64,000 bases of DNA from Closterium sp. Naga37s-1 (lineage: Eukaryota; Streptophyta; Zygnematophyceae; Desmidiales; Closteriaceae), in NCBI GenBank assembly GCA_947471745.1, contig CANJKZ010000080.1, forward strand, positions 4,008,001-4,072,000. The letters are read 5' to 3'. The notes under the pieces were generated by a model. That model was given only the letters and a program-made list of their open reading frames with translations, did not search any database and was not told where the DNA came from. A program made the position numbers and the translations under genes. Position 1 is the stretch's first letter; each line of letters begins with the position of its first letter. Shown in pieces: positions 19,901 through 30,700 of the stretch.

Positions 19901-22881
19901 CCCTGAGGGGGGAGGGGGTCTACCGGGGGGGGACCTGGTACAAGGAAGAGCGGGGGCGGGGGGAGGGACGGAGTGCGGTAGGGGAAGAGGCGGTAGTAGA
20001 GGACCGACTCGTCAAACGTGACGTTCTGGGAGGACAGAACACGGCGAGAGGTGGGGTGGTAGAACTGCCACCCTGGCGCGTCAGGGGGGAAGCCAAGGAA
20101 GACGCAAGGAGCAGCACGAGGGGACAGCTTGTCCGCAGACAAGTCGCGGACAAACGCCCGAGATCCCCAGACACGGAACGCAGACGCATCGCCAACCTTC
20201 CCCGTCCACAGCAAGGCTGGAGAGGTCTCCGGCATGGAGACCCTGGGGTGAAGGTTGATCTGATGCGCCGCGTACCGAACCGCAAACGGCCACAGAAAAT
20301 GGGGGGCAGCCGCATGCATCATGGACGTACGGGCGACGTCCATGACCATGCCAATGCGGCGCTCAGCAATCCCATTTTGCTGTGGAGAGTCCGGAAGCGT
20401 GAAGGTCTGGCGGATACCTCGTGCACGACAGTAGGCTCGCAGAAGGCCAGAGGAGAACTCTCCACCTCTGTCAGAGTGCAGACGCTGAACAGGAAAGTCC
20501 GAGCCGAAGCTCTGCCTGAGCTGGAGACGAGCTGCGCGGATCCAGTCGATCAACACCTCAGTGACATCACCCTTGCTGCGCGAGGGGAAGACTGTGGTGT
20601 AACGCGAGTAGTCGTCAACCACCAGCATGAAGTAGCGCTCGTGACCCTGTCCACGGACGCGGGTCGGGCCCCACAGGTCCATGTGAAGCGTCTGCAGTGG
20701 GGCCTCTGTCGGAGGAAACTGGGAGGAATGAGGGGCAGCCCGCTGCCGCCCCTCGACACAGGGGACGCAGGTAGGGCCGGGCCCCGGAGGAAGGGGTGGG
20801 AGGGACCGGGGAAGACCAGAGACAAGGACACGGGAGGCCATGCCTCGGAGACGAAGCAGGGAGGGGTGACCAAGGCGGTGGTGCCAGAGGAGAGTCTCGT
20901 GCGACAGGAGGCGACACGAACAGGGGGCAGACTCAGGACCAGACCTGGACGCTGCAGCAAACACCTGACCCGACGCAGCTACCTGACCAGACGCAGTGAC
21001 TGGAGGAGACTCAGTGGTCAGGGTGTACAGGCTCGACCCCGGCCGACGGGTAAACGTGGCCAGGTGTCGGCCTGTCCGAGCGTCCGTGCAGTGGGTCACC
21101 CGCTGACTCGCAGGAGTGAACTGGTGAACCCCCGCATCCTGTAGGTCAGCACCACTCACCAAGTTCGTAGAGAACGAGGGAAGGTAAAGACCAGACAGGG
21201 TGCCAGAGGGGGCCGCCGGACACGGGAGGACAGTGGAGAAGTGAGCAAGGACAGGAACCCCAGAGGGGTCTGCCAGAGAGACTGCAACTGGCCGGCCAAG
21301 CGGCGTGAGTGTGGTGCGGTCTCGAAAGAAGGAGCGAGAAGCCCCCGAGTCAAGGGTGAAGGTGTGGGAGGCCGAAGCCGACGCAGAACCTGAGAGAGCA
21401 GACTCACCAGTACCTGAGGGAGCAGACGCACCTAGAGCAGCAGCCTCGCTAGCACCTAGAGCAGCAGCCTCACCAGTACCTAGAGCAGCAGTCTCAATGC
21501 CCGGGTCGGGCGGAAAACACCGGTAACAGTCACCCTCATCACTAATAGTCACAGTATACATGGCAGCAAGAATAGCATCAAAGTCAAGGTCAAAGACAGC
21601 TACACCCGCCCTAGACAGCTCACCCCAGCGGGGGATCTCAGTGGCCTCAGGGAACTGGTGACGCCAAGCGTCCGTGAGGCGGCCAAAGCAGCGCTGGGTG
21701 GAGTGCGCACCCCCGCACTGCTCACCCGCGCGGTCGCCGGTGCGCAGGACGTAGGTGCACGGACCAGTACCCCCACCCCTCTGGCGTGCAGCGTACCACT
21801 CACGGAGTTGCTGAGGGGAGGGGATGTCACGAGTGCGCTGCTGCTGCTGCTGCTGCTGGCGCTGACCACCACCGGAGCCGACCCTCTGCGCAGCGCCACC
21901 CCGACCAGCTCCACCTCCTCCACCGCCTCCTCCTCCACCGCCGCCACCTCCGCTCCCACCGCCACCGCCGCCGCCGCCTCCACTGCCGCCACCGACACCG
22001 CCACCCCCGCCACCACCCCCACCGCCACCCCCACCCCCTCCACCGCCTCCACCTCCGCCTCCACCGCCCCCGCTAGCTCCTCCAGTGCCCCTGCCCCCCT
22101 TGCCCTTGCCAGGGCGACGTCTCCCGCTAGGGGTAGACGCCGCACCGACCGACTCAAGCCCAACGAGGTCGGCCGCAGCAGCAGAGGCAACAGAGGGCAA
22201 AAGGGGGGAGGGGGAACACCCCTCAAAGACGGGGGTGCGAGGGTCACCACGAGAGGCTCCTACAGCGACTATGCTCTTCTCTGCTGCTAGGAGGGACTTC
22301 TCGAGGAGGTCAACGGTGAGAGTGGTGGGGCAGACTGAGAGGAAGTGGTCCTTGACTACGCGAAGGGAGTCAGGGAGCCGAGTGACTATATAGTAGAGGG
22401 TGATGTACATGGGGGGGGGGTTCTTGGCGCAGAACTCAGCAGGAAGCGCAGCGCGGTAGCGAGTGTCACTAGTGCGAAGGTGCGTAATGAGGTCAGCGAC
22501 TGTGGGAAAGGCAGCAAGGTCAGGGAAGAGGTACGGTAGCATGAGACGGCTCAGTGCAGCAGTGGCAGGGGAGGAGTAGCGCGCAACTACAGCGTCGTAC
22601 AAGGTCTGAGCACTCTTGTACTGGCTAAAGTGCGCACGCTCAGAGGTAGGCAGGTGGCGACGCACAGCAAGACGTGCAGCAGCATCGCGAGTGGCCCACT
22701 GTGAGCGAACAGTGGCGTCGGCATCAGCAGCAGGGGCAGGAGAGGCACCAGAGGTGAGGTCAAAGAGGGAGAGACCGTCTGCCCTATCGCACTGTAGGAA
22801 AAGCTGCAGGTCATCTACCCAGACTTCAAAGTCAATGGCCCGACCCTCAGCGTCAAAAGCGAGGACACTAGGGGTAGCCAT
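16960..22881 (-). CDS. Copia-1 gag-pol polyprotein, 1973 aa
   Basis: A single long frame starting at an ATG (MATPSVLAFDAEGRAIDFEVW) and ending just inside the 3' LTR-proximal region. Order seen: Gag (1-about 210, UBN2/Copia-type); a poly-Gly/Ser linker (about 265-325); a Gln run from a CTG/CAG repeat; a CCHC-like knuckle (C-GGAHSTQRC, about 375-400); protease DSGAS (about 511); integrase HHCC (about 665-705) and D, D, E (HMDLWGP about 732, HSDRGGEF about 803, NGIAERR about 840); an Ala/Gly/Pro-rich repeat region (about 980-1250) of TPGGAEPGGA type; RT with ILVYVDD (about 1645); and RNase H (HADASWADD, VDNKAM, ADIFTKAL). This would make all proteins for copy-out, particle formation and integration. 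No frame damage was seen. Long open frames on the opposite strand here are shadows. Confidence 0.93.
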   Translation of the reverse strand: MATPSVLAFDAEGRAIDFEVWVDDLQLFLQCDRADGLSLFDLTSGASPAPAADADATVRSQWATRDAAARLAVRRHLPTSERAHFSQYKSAQTLYDAVVARYSSPATAALSRLMLPYLFPDLAAFPTVADLITHLRTSDTRYRAALPAEFCAKNPPPMYITLYYIVTRLPDSLRVVKDHFLSVCPTTLTVDLLEKSLLAAEKSIVAVGASRGDPRTPVFEGCSPSPLLPSVASAAAADLVGLESVGAASTPSGRRRPGKGKGGRGTGGASGGGGGGGGGGGGGGGGGGGGGGGGGVGGGSGGGGGGGGGSGGGGGGGGGGGGGGAGRGGAAQRVGSGGGQRQQQQQQQRTRDIPSPQQLREWYAARQRGGGTGPCTYVLRTGDRAGEQCGGAHSTQRCFGRLTDAWRHQFPEATEIPRWGELSRAGVAVFDLDFDAILAAMYTVTISDEGDCYRCFPPDPGIETAALGTGEAAALGASEAAALGASAPSGTGESALSGSASASASHTFTLDSGASRSFFRDRTTLTPLGRPVAVSLADPSGVPVLAHFSTVLPCPAAPSGTLSGLYLPSFSTNLVSGADLQDAGVHQFTPASQRVTHCTDARTGRHLATFTRRPGSSLYTLTTESPPVTASGQVAASGQVFAAASRSGPESAPCSCRLLSHETLLWHHRLGHPSLLRLRGMASRVLVSGLPRSLPPLPPGPGPTCVPCVEGRQRAAPHSSQFPPTEAPLQTLHMDLWGPTRVRGQGHERYFMLVVDDYSRYTTVFPSRSKGDVTEVLIDWIRAARLQLRQSFGSDFPVQRLHSDRGGEFSSGLLRAYCRARGIRQTFTLPDSPQQNGIAERRIGMVMDVARTSMMHAAAPHFLWPFAVRYAAHQINLHPRVSMPETSPALLWTGKVGDASAFRVWGSRAFVRDLSADKLSPRAAPCVFLGFPPDAPGWQFYHPTSRRVLSSQNVTFDESVLYYRLFPYRTPSLPPPPLFLVPGPPPVDPLPPQGPAPSGVSQVDAVEPVEVTGDSGAAEGAEPGGADSGGAERVGATPGGAEPEGATTGGPEPGGAELGGATPGGAEPGGATPGGAELGGAEPEGAGPARVASGGAEPGGSPGASSRREPLSPQELREWFARRWRRAAGAGGSSAAEGAGAAGPGGARTGSTGAAGPAGTTGAGASEGVGAEATAVGPGGCPAGGATGAAGGTGAGGAAGAGAAAGGAGAVPAVSGVAARPRPYFVPLLQQVLGLPPSTGPPPPLECPQPVPSQLQLQPASPLPAPSPYTGPTGGLAERREPASRPASPVRAVRTSGRGSRQRPPPVPGTHRMSLRPSTAPLRAPLPSPPESSLPALPDPESDSLRAASPTVTRLLATVVTDPSFESTAASALVTELVDFAARCRLDYAASLVAESESVCPPSVGGECALGTDVLEDRQEEFQCLAAASPHLVSVLLTPEGDPDALDIPTPRSYAEAIEGPYSSQWQAAMDTEMASWKSTGTYVDEVPPPGANIVSGMWIFRVKRPPGSPPVFKARYVARGFSQRQGVDYFQTFSPTPKMTTLRVLLHIAAHRDYELHSLDFSTAFLQGSLHEEIWLRRPPGFTGSFPPGTQWSLRRPVYGLRQAPRDWHDTLRTTLAAHGFAPSTADPSLFLRTDTSLPPFYILVYVDDLVFATADTAGLAHVKSELQKRHTCTDLGELRSYLGLQITRDRARRTITLTQSHMVQQVLQRFGFTYSSPQATPLPTRHSLSALPSDESVESSGPYPELVGCLMYLMTCTRPDLAYPLSILARYVAPGRHRPEHMAAAKRVLRYLCSTSGMGLVLGGQCPVVLTGHADASWADDQATQRSSQGYTFSLGSDSISWRATRSSSVLGSSCEAEIYAGAMAAQELRWLTYLLTDLGEPPRSPPVLYVDNKAMLALCREQRLEHRTKHIALRYFLARELQQRGQLRLAYVASQANTADIFTKALAPCDHQRFCTQLGLVPTLPHLLTP

Positions 22882-22949
22882 GACTGCAGTAGACTAGCAG
22901 CAGGAACAGTAGGGCAAGGGCAGTGCAGTGACAGAGGCTCTGCTCTTAC

Positions 22950-24056
22950 CGGACAGGGCGGCTCGGGTGGCTCGGCGGCTCGGCGGCTCGGCAGCTCGGC
23001 GGCCCGGGCGGCTCAGCGGCAACAGCGGCTCGGCGACTCGGCGGCTCGGGCGGCTCGGGTGGCTCGGCGACTCGGCGGTCCGGGCGGCTCGGCGGTCGGT
23101 TGCTGGGCGGCTCGGTGGCTCGGCGGCTCGGCTGCTGGGTGGCTCGACGGCTCGGCGGCTGGTGTGGTTGGTGCGACTGCTGCTGCAGAGACGGCGGCGG
23201 CTGCTGCCTCAGGGACGGCAGTGGCCGGCCGCTAGGGGCCGCGTCAGGTGCAGTAGAGGGCCGCGTCAGGGGCGGCGTAGGGGCCGTGACAGGGGCGGCG
23301 TAGGGGTCGCAACAGGGGCGGCGAAGGGGCCGCGTCAGGGGCCGCGTCAGGGGCCGCGTCAGGGGCGGCGTAGGGGCCACGGCAGGGGCCGCGTCAGGGG
23401 CCTCGTCAGGGGCCGCGGCAGGGGCCGCGTCAGGGGCGGCGTCAGGGGCGGCGTAGGGGCCGCGGTAGAGGCGGCGGAGGGGCCGCGTCAGGGGCCGCGC
23501 CAGGGGCATCGTCAGGGGCCGCGGCAGGGGCCGCGTCAGGGGCGGCGTCAGGGGCGGCGTAGGGGCCGCGGTAGAGGCGGCGGAGGGGCCGCGTCAGGGG
23601 CCGCGCCAGGGGCCTCGTCAGGGGCCGCGGCAGGGGCCGCGTCAGGGGCCGCGCCAGGGGCCTCGTCAGGGGCCGCGGCAGGGGCCGCGTCAGGGGCGGC
23701 GTCAGGGGCGGCGTAGGGGCCGCGGTAGTGGCGGCGGAGGGGCCGCGTCAGGGGGCCGCGTCAGGGGCCGCCTCAGGGGCAGCGTCATGGGCCGCGTCAG
23801 GGGCCGCGTCAGGGGCTGCGCAGGGGCCGCGTCAGGGGCCGCGTAGGGGCTGCGTCAGGGGCCGCGTCAGGGGCTGCGCAGGGGCCGCGTCAGGGGCTGC
23901 GCAGGGGCCGCGTCAGGGGCCGCGTAGGGGCCGCGTCAGGGGCCGCGTAGGGGCCGCGTCAGGGGCGACGTAGGGGCCGGGTAGGGGCCGCGTAGGGGCC
24001 GCGTGGGGGCCGCGTAGGGGTCGCGTAGGGGCCGCTAGGGGGGGGGGGGGGGGGGG
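22950..24056. repeat. GC-rich minisatellite in the Copia-1 leader
   Basis: Two blocks. About 22955-23160 holds imperfect CGGCTCGG repeats of about 9-10 bp. About 23228-24040 holds GGGGCCGCGTCA repeats of 12 bp and longer variants, ending in a G-run (about 24040-24057) and an A-run. It lies between the 5' LTR (24175) and the gag-pol ATG (22881), so it would be the 5' UTR of the element. No convincing protein is encoded. Confidence 0.85.
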
Positions 24057-24156
24057 GCGCTAAAAAAAAAAATTTAGGGCAGGGGCGCAATGCGCGTCGG
24101 GCAGCTAAAAAAAAAATTCGTTATGGTGGGCCCTTAGGAAGGAACGGTCCCATGTA

Positions 24157-24174
24157 GGAACCCGCTCTATACCA
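24157..24174 (-). promoter_or_regulatory. Copia-1 primer-binding site
   Basis: Directly next to the 5' LTR the minus strand reads TGGTATAGAGCGGG. This resembles the initiator-Met tRNA site (TGGTATCAGAGC) used by many Copia elements, with differences. The tRNA identity is an inference. Confidence 0.6.
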
Positions 24175-24304
24175 TGTGAAACAAGAAAACAGGAATGAAA
24201 TGACTAAGTGAAAGTTGGGTACAAAAAGGCAAACCCTAGACAACTGTACCCCATATGTGCTACCCCACTATAGCCTACAGTAGCTATGTCATATAAATCT
24301 GACA
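24175..24304 (-). repeat. Copia-1 5' LTR
   Basis: 130 bp, identical by eye to 16623-16752; followed by the TCGAA duplication at 24305-24309. Confidence 0.9.
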
Positions 24305-27300
24305 TCGAATCCGATGGCTCGGGATTTTTTCGGGCTCGATGATCGGCTCCGATGCAGGGCGAGTCATGGAATGCGGGCGGTGACGAGGCAGTTGGCCGGT
24401 GGTTGGGATATATGGGCGAAGTAGGCTGACGTGGAACGATGGGCTGATGTACCAGTCGGTCGGTAACAGTAGGTGCGCGGTTACTGGCGTGATCATGTGG
24501 CTGATTTGGAATGGGACACAGTAGCGCGGTCGAAGTTTCGGTACGTCGGGCAGTCGCAGATTTTGCGTGTCGAGCAGTACGTAATCCCCTGACGGGTATG
24601 TGACTGGGCGGCGGTGGCGGTCAGCGCTGCGCTTAGCGATGACGTTTGTTTTTTTAATTGCTTCTGCGGCTCTGGTGCGGGCAGCTTGCAGAATTTCGGC
24701 GAATTGCTGTGCACGTGGTGTTGGGTTGTCCGGACTCGGCGTCATGGGCACTGTAGGATTCTGCCCGTAGTTCAGGTAGAAAGGGGACTGCTGCGTCGTC
24801 GCTGACGTGGCGTTGTTGTACGCGAACTCGATCAGCGGCAGCTGCTGCTCCCAAGTCGTGCGGTCGTCGCACGTGGCACGAATCAACTGCTCCATCGTCT
24901 GATTCGTCCGCTCCGTTTGACCGTCGGTCTCGGGGTGGTACGACGAACTGAACTGTAGCCTGGTCCCGAACTGCTCCCAGAGGTTCTTCCAGAAGTTGCT
25001 GGTGACCTTCGTGTCCCTGTCGCTGATAATCGCTGCTGGTATCCCGTGCAGGCGAACAACGGCTGCGATGAACAGGCGAGCGGTCTCCTCGGCTGAGATC
25101 GACTTTTTGCACGCAGCGAAGTGTGCCATCTTCGTCAACCTGTCAACGACGACCATCACCGCGTCGTTACCCCCAGGGTTCGAAGGTAACCCTGTGACGA
25201 AGTCCATGGTAACCTGCTGCCAGGCGCGCTCGGGCGGTGGTATCGGCTGCAATTGACCCGCCTTCCGCTTCCTCGAGCTCTTCATCACCTGGCACGTGGG
25301 GCACGAGCCCACGTGCTGCTGCACGTCGGTCAACAGCTCCGGCCAGTAGTAATACCGCTGCAGTTGCTGTCGCGTTCTTTCTACCCCAAAATGTCCCGAG
25401 GTAATTCCGTCGTGTGCCTCCTGCAGTAGCAGCTCCCTCAGTAGTGAGTACGCGGGTACCCAGATGCGGTTGGTGCCTGTTTTTACGTAATAAAATCCTT
25501 TAGCTTCTGCCAGTTGCTGTGAATTTCCGGTCGTGAAAAATGGGTCGGTGCGGTATCCGTGGGTGAATAGGCCTGTTAAAAGCGGGTTGGTTTGGGCGAG
25601 TAGGATGGCATGGAGTTGGGCGGTAGGGCGGGTGAGTGCGTCGGCGATGTTGGATGCGCCTTTCTTGTACGTAACCGTGTAGTGGAAGTTGGACTCGAGG
25701 TAGTCCAACCGGCGAATCTGTCGCGGATTGAGATTTGGTTGGGCGCGTAGGTACTGTAGTGATCGGTGGTCTGTCCGTACTGTCACGTCGGCGCCAGTCA
25801 GGTAACACCGCCAAACCTTGAACGCGTGCACGATCGCCAACATTTCGCGGACGTGTATCGGGTAGTTGCGTTCGGGCGGGTGCAGCTTGCGGGACTCGTA
25901 CGCGATTGGCTGGAGGCCGTTCCCGAAATCCTGCAACAGTACTGCTCCCACAGCGATGTCACTCGCGTCAGTGACGAGCTCGAACAGACGGTGTGGATCT
26001 GCGATGTGAAGCACGGGCGGTGAGCACAAAATGTTTTTGAGGGCCAAGAAGGCAGCTTGCTCTTTCTCCCCCCACGTGTACTCAACCCCCTTCCTCAGCA
26101 GGTCTGTCAGCGGGGCAGTCAGCTTCGCCATGTCGGGGACAAACCGGCGCACGTAGTTGACGAACCCCAAAAAACTCTGCAACTCGGTCAAGTTGGTCGG
26201 CGCGTGCCATGCTTGTATCGTCGCAATTTTCTTCGGGTCTATTTCCACTCCTGCAGCTGAAATAACGTGTCCCAAAAACTCCAAGCGGTCGTGTAAAAAC
26301 TCACACTTAGACGCTTTTGTCAGTAGGCGGTTCTCACTCCGTATTTTAAAAACTGCTGCAATGTCCTGTAAGTGTTGTGCTCTGTCAGGGCTGTAAATCA
26401 GTATGTCGTCCAAGTATACTATGACGCACTTATCTAAGAGCGGGCGGAAAGCTTCGTTCATGGTCATTTGAAAGGTGGCGGGGGCGTTGGTCAGTCCGAA
26501 GGGCATGACGGTGTATTCGAAGGATCCGTAGCGTGTGCGAAATGCGGTCTTAGGGCAGTCGGGCGGATTGACGCGAATCTGGTGGTAACCTCCTCGGAGG
26601 TCGATTTTCGAGAAAACCCGGGCTGTGCCCAGTTGGTCGATCAGTTCGTCGGCTCGCGGGATGGGGTAACGGGATTTGATGGTAACCCTGTTCAGTGCTC
26701 TGTAATCTATGCACATGCGAAATCCTCCGTCTTTTTTCGGTGTGAACAGTATCGGTGCTGCGAAAGGCGACGAACTAGGGCGAATGAATTCCTTCTCGAG
26801 CAGGTAATCGAGCTGCTTCCTCAGTTTGTCCAGTTCGGGCTGGGTCAGTCGGAACTGTCGCTGTACTGTCGGCTGTGCCCCCGGTTCTAACTCTATCCTG
26901 TGGTCGTGCGGTCGCTGAGGTGGCAGTCCCGTCGGTAAATCGTCCGGGAAAATGTCGCTGTACTGCTTCAACAGTGCTGCCAGGTCACTCGGTACGTCGG
27001 CCAGCAGTTTCTGTAAATCCCCTCCTTTGTCTGCTGCCTCGGCTTCCCGAATGTCGACCGCGTACACGTCAGCTCCTGCCGCTACGGCGCGTTTCATCGT
27101 GATCGCGTTGACACGCATTGACGAAGACTCAGGCGAGCCCCAGCGAGGTAAGGCGATGTTGTTACCGTTCACTCGCACGGTGCAGTCACCCGTCGTCCAG
27201 TCGATTCGCGGATTGTGTCGTCGCAGCCAATCACGCCCGAGTAAAATATCGGTTTCGTCGAGGGTCGTTGCGAGCATTTCCTGGCTAAACGTGAAGTTAC

Positions 27301-27762
27301 CCCCACATCGAATCCGAACCCAGTCTACGCGTTCCCGTATTGCCAGCGGCGTGCCGTCTACCAGTCTTGCGTCGATCTCAGGTAAACATCTGTCCAGTGG
27401 CAGTCGCAGTTTTCGTGCTATGGCAGTGTTGATGAGGCTGTGGCTGGCTCCCCCGTCTACGAAGATTTTTACTAAGTCCGTCCCAATTTTCCCACTAAGC
27501 AGTATGGGGCTGTCTACCGTAGTCCCCTCCTTATTCGGCCGAGTGTGGTCGATTGCGTGAACCGGCACAATCACTCGGTGAGGGTCGGTTGGGTCGGGCG
27601 AGCGGCGTGACCTGTCAGTAGAGGGCCCGTCTGCTACTGACTCCCAGCGTTTCCCTGCTGCTTGGTCTGTTTTTGCTACTCAGCTTCCCCCTTTCCCTTA
27701 GCGTTTTCCGGGCATTCACTCTTGCGATGTCCCGGCCGATTGCACGCAAAGCAGTGTCAGAG

Positions 27763-30700
27763 TCCTCCCAGGACGTCACGTTTGACGAGTCGGTCCCCTA
27801 CTACCGCCTCTTCCCCTACCGCACTCCGTCCCTCCCCCCGCCACCGCTCTTCCTTGTCCCAGGTCCCCCCCCGGTAGACCCCCTCCCCCCTCAGGGTCCT
27901 GCCCCTTCAGGTGTGTCCCAGGTAGACGCAGTCGAGCCTGTCGAGGTTACTGGTGACTCTGGTGCTGCTGAGGGTGCTGAGCCTGGGGGTGCTGACTCTG
28001 GGGGTGCTGAGCGTGTGGGTGCTACGCCTGGGGGTGCTGAGCCTGAGGGTGCTACTACTGGGGGTGCTGAGCCTGGGGGTGCTGAGCCTGGGAGTGCTAC
28101 GCCTGGGGGTGCTACGCCTGGAGGTGCTGAGCCTGGGGGTTCGGAGCCTGAGGGAGCTGGGCCTGCTCGTGTGGCGTCTGGCGGTGCTGAGCCTGGAGGT
28201 TCTCCGGGTGCTTCGTCTCGACGGGAGGCACTCTCTCCACAGGAGCTGCGCGAGTGGTTTGCCCGGCGCTGGAGGCGTGCTGCTGGAGCTGGAGGTTCTT
28301 CGGCTGCTGAGGGTGCTGGTGCCGCGGGTCCCGGAGGTGCTCGTACTGGGAGTACTGGAGCTGCTGGGCCTGCGGGTACGACTGGAGCTGGAGCTGCTGA
28401 GGGTGTTGGCGCTGAGGCTACTGCTGTCGGTCCTGGAGGCGGTCCTGCTGGGGGTGCTGGAGCTGGAGGTACTGCTGGCGCTGGTGCTGCCGCTGGGGGT
28501 ACTGGTGCTGTCCCTGCTGTGTCTGGAGTCGCCACACGGCCTAGGCCGTACTTCGTTCCGCTTCTTCAGCAGGTTCTTGGTCTCCCGCCTTCTCCTGGTC
28601 CTCCTCCTCCCTTAGAGTGTCCACAGCCTGTCCCGTCACAGTTACAGTTACAGCCGGCCTCCCCACTGCCCGCTCCTTCTCCCTACACTGGTCCTACTGG
28701 AGGTCTTGCTGAGCGTCGTGAGCCTGCGTCTCGCCCTGCGTCGCCTGTCCGTGCTTCTCGCACTAGTGGTCGTGGTTCGCGTCAGCGTCCTCCTCCTGTC
28801 CCTGGCACGCACCGGATGTCTCTGCGTCCGTCCACTGCTCCTCTGCGTGCCCCTTTGCCTTCTCCTCCTGAGTCCTCTCTTCCTGCTCTTCCTGACCCGG
28901 AGTCGGACTCTCTTCGTGCTGCCAGTTCTACTGTCACGCGTCTCCTTGCTACTGTTGTCACTGACCCTTCCTTTGAGTCCACTGCTGCGTCTGCCCTAGT
29001 TACTGAGCTCGTCGACTTTGCTGCTCGCTGTCGTCTCGACTACGCTGCTAGACTTGTTGCTGAGTCTGAGTCTGTCTGTCCTCCGTCCGTCGGGGGTGAG
29101 TGTGCCCTTGGCACGGACGTCCTTGAGGACAGGCAGGAGGAGTTCCAGTGTTTGGCTGCTGCTTCACCTCATCTCGTGTCCGTACTGCTTACCCCTGAGG
29201 GAGACCCGGATGCACTTGACATCCCGACTCCGCGCTCTTACGCGGAGGCGATAGAGGGTCCCTACTCCTCTCAGTGGCAGGCAGCTATGGACGCAGAGAT
29301 GGCTTCCTGGAAGTCCACAGGCACCTACGTTGACGAGGTTCCCCCGCCTGGGGCGAACATCGTCAGTGGCATGTGGATTTTCAGGGTGAAGCGGCCGCCG
29401 GGTTCTCCGCCTGTCTTCAAGGCGCGTTACGTGGCTCGTGGCTTCAGTCAGCGGCAGGGAGTTGACTACTTTCAGACCTTCTCTCCCACCCCGAAGATGA
29501 CCACTCTTCGGGTACTGCTGCACATAGCTGCTCACCGCGACTACGAGCTGCACTCTCTTGACTTCAGCACTGCTTTCTTGCAGGGCAGCCTGCACGAGGA
29601 GATCTGGCTGCGTCGCCCACCTGGCTTCACTGGGTCTTTTCCTCCTGGCACCCAGTGGAGCCTCCGGCGGCCAGTCTACGGTCTCCGCCAGGCACCGCGT
29701 GAGTGGCACGACACACTGAGGACTACACTTGCGGCTCTTGGGTTTGCTCCCTCTACTGCCGACCCGTCGCTGTTTCTGCGCACCGACACTTCTTTGCAGC
29801 CGTTCTACATCCTCGTGTACATCGACGACTTGGTCTTTGTCATGGCTGACACTGCTGGACTCGCCCACGTGAAGTCCGAGCTACAGAAGAGACACACGTG
29901 CACAGACCTAGGTGAACTGCGCAGCTACCTTGGCTTGCAGATCACCCGGGACAGAGCACGCCGCACCATTACCCTGACTCAGTCACACATGGTGCAGCAG
30001 GTCCTTCAGCGCTTCGGCTTCACGTACTCCTCGCCTCAGGCCACTCCTCTGCCTACTCGCCACTCGCTCTCAGCTCTGCCTTCGGATGAGTCCGTAGAGT
30101 CGAGTGGCCCGTACCCAGAGCTTGTTGGCTGCCTCATGTACCTGATGACCTGCACACGACCTGACCTTGCATACTCTCTTAGCATTCTTGCACGCTATGT
30201 TGCTCCTGGGAGACACAGACCGGAGCACATGGCTGCAGCGAAGAGGGTGTTGCGCTACTTGTGCAGTACATCGGGCATGGGGCTTGTGCTTGGAGGGCAG
30301 AGTCCAGTGGTCCTCACTGGACACGCAGACGCTTCTTGGGCTGACGACCAGGCTACGCAGCGGTCGTCACAGGGTTACACCTTCAGCCTTGGTTCCGGCT
30401 CTGTTTCGTGGCGGGCTACTCGCTCGTCTTCTGTTCTCGGCTCCAGCTGCGAGGCTGAGATCTACGCCGGGGCCATGGCTGCACAGGAGCTTCGCTGGCT
30501 CACCTACCTGCTGACTGACCTCGGAGAGCCGCCTCGTTCTCCTCCAGTGCTGTACGTAGACAACAAGGCCATGCTGGCCTTGTGTCGAGAGCAGAGACTG
30601 GAGCACAGAACGAAGCACATTGCTCTTCGCTACTTCCTTGCTCGTGAGCTACAGCAGCGTGGTCAGCTGCGACTTGCGTACGTGGCCTCTGAGGCCAACA

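Larger units (their letters stand above)
16623..24304 (-). mobile_element. Copia (Ty1) retrotransposon 1, apparently intact
   Basis: Bounded by 130-bp LTRs (16623-16752 and 24175-24304) that are identical by eye and flanked by the 5-bp duplication TCGAA (16618-16622 and 24305-24309). The insertion splits the gypsy chromodomain. It carries one uninterrupted 1973-codon gag-pol frame, a primer-binding site next to the 5' LTR and a TATGGGGGTG polypurine tract next to the 3' LTR. Identical LTRs and an intact frame indicate recent insertion. The 1.3-kb leader between 5' LTR and ORF is mostly minisatellite, which is unusual. Confidence 0.93.
16459..27574 (-). pseudogene. Gypsy pol (protease, RT, RNase H, integrase, chromodomain), interrupted
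   Basis: Two pieces in the same frame: 27574-24305 (1090 codons; no ATG at the start, the open frame extends up to the gag stop) and 16617-16459 (53 codons to TAG). Visible in order: aspartic protease DGGAS (about residue 40) with DILLGRDWL; RT with YLDD (about 386); RNase H beginning FELVTDASDIAVGAVL; integrase HHCC (about 720-760) and the D, D, E triad (TMDF, ISDRD, QTERTN, about 790-890). The C-terminal chromodomain spans both pieces: IIEPEKIPSHRIR before the Copia insertion and EFLVRWKDRMPTEDSWVPL after it. Chromodomain integrases are known to steer chromoviruses to heterochromatin. Apart from the insertion the pol frame is open. The protease has DGGA instead of the usual D-S/T-GA. Confidence 0.88.

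Noticed and set aside
19146-21144. Long ORFs on the plus strand opposite Copia-1 (e.g. 20056-21144) and extra frames at 27953-28615
   Set aside because: Shadows of the GC-rich gag-pol frame; only the minus-strand (Copia-1) and plus-strand (Copia-2) frames carry protease, integrase, RT and RNase H motifs.
22928-23973. Arg/Gly-rich ORFs over the Copia-1 leader
   Set aside because: Translation of simple GC-rich tandem repeats; no protein motif and located in the element's 5' UTR position.
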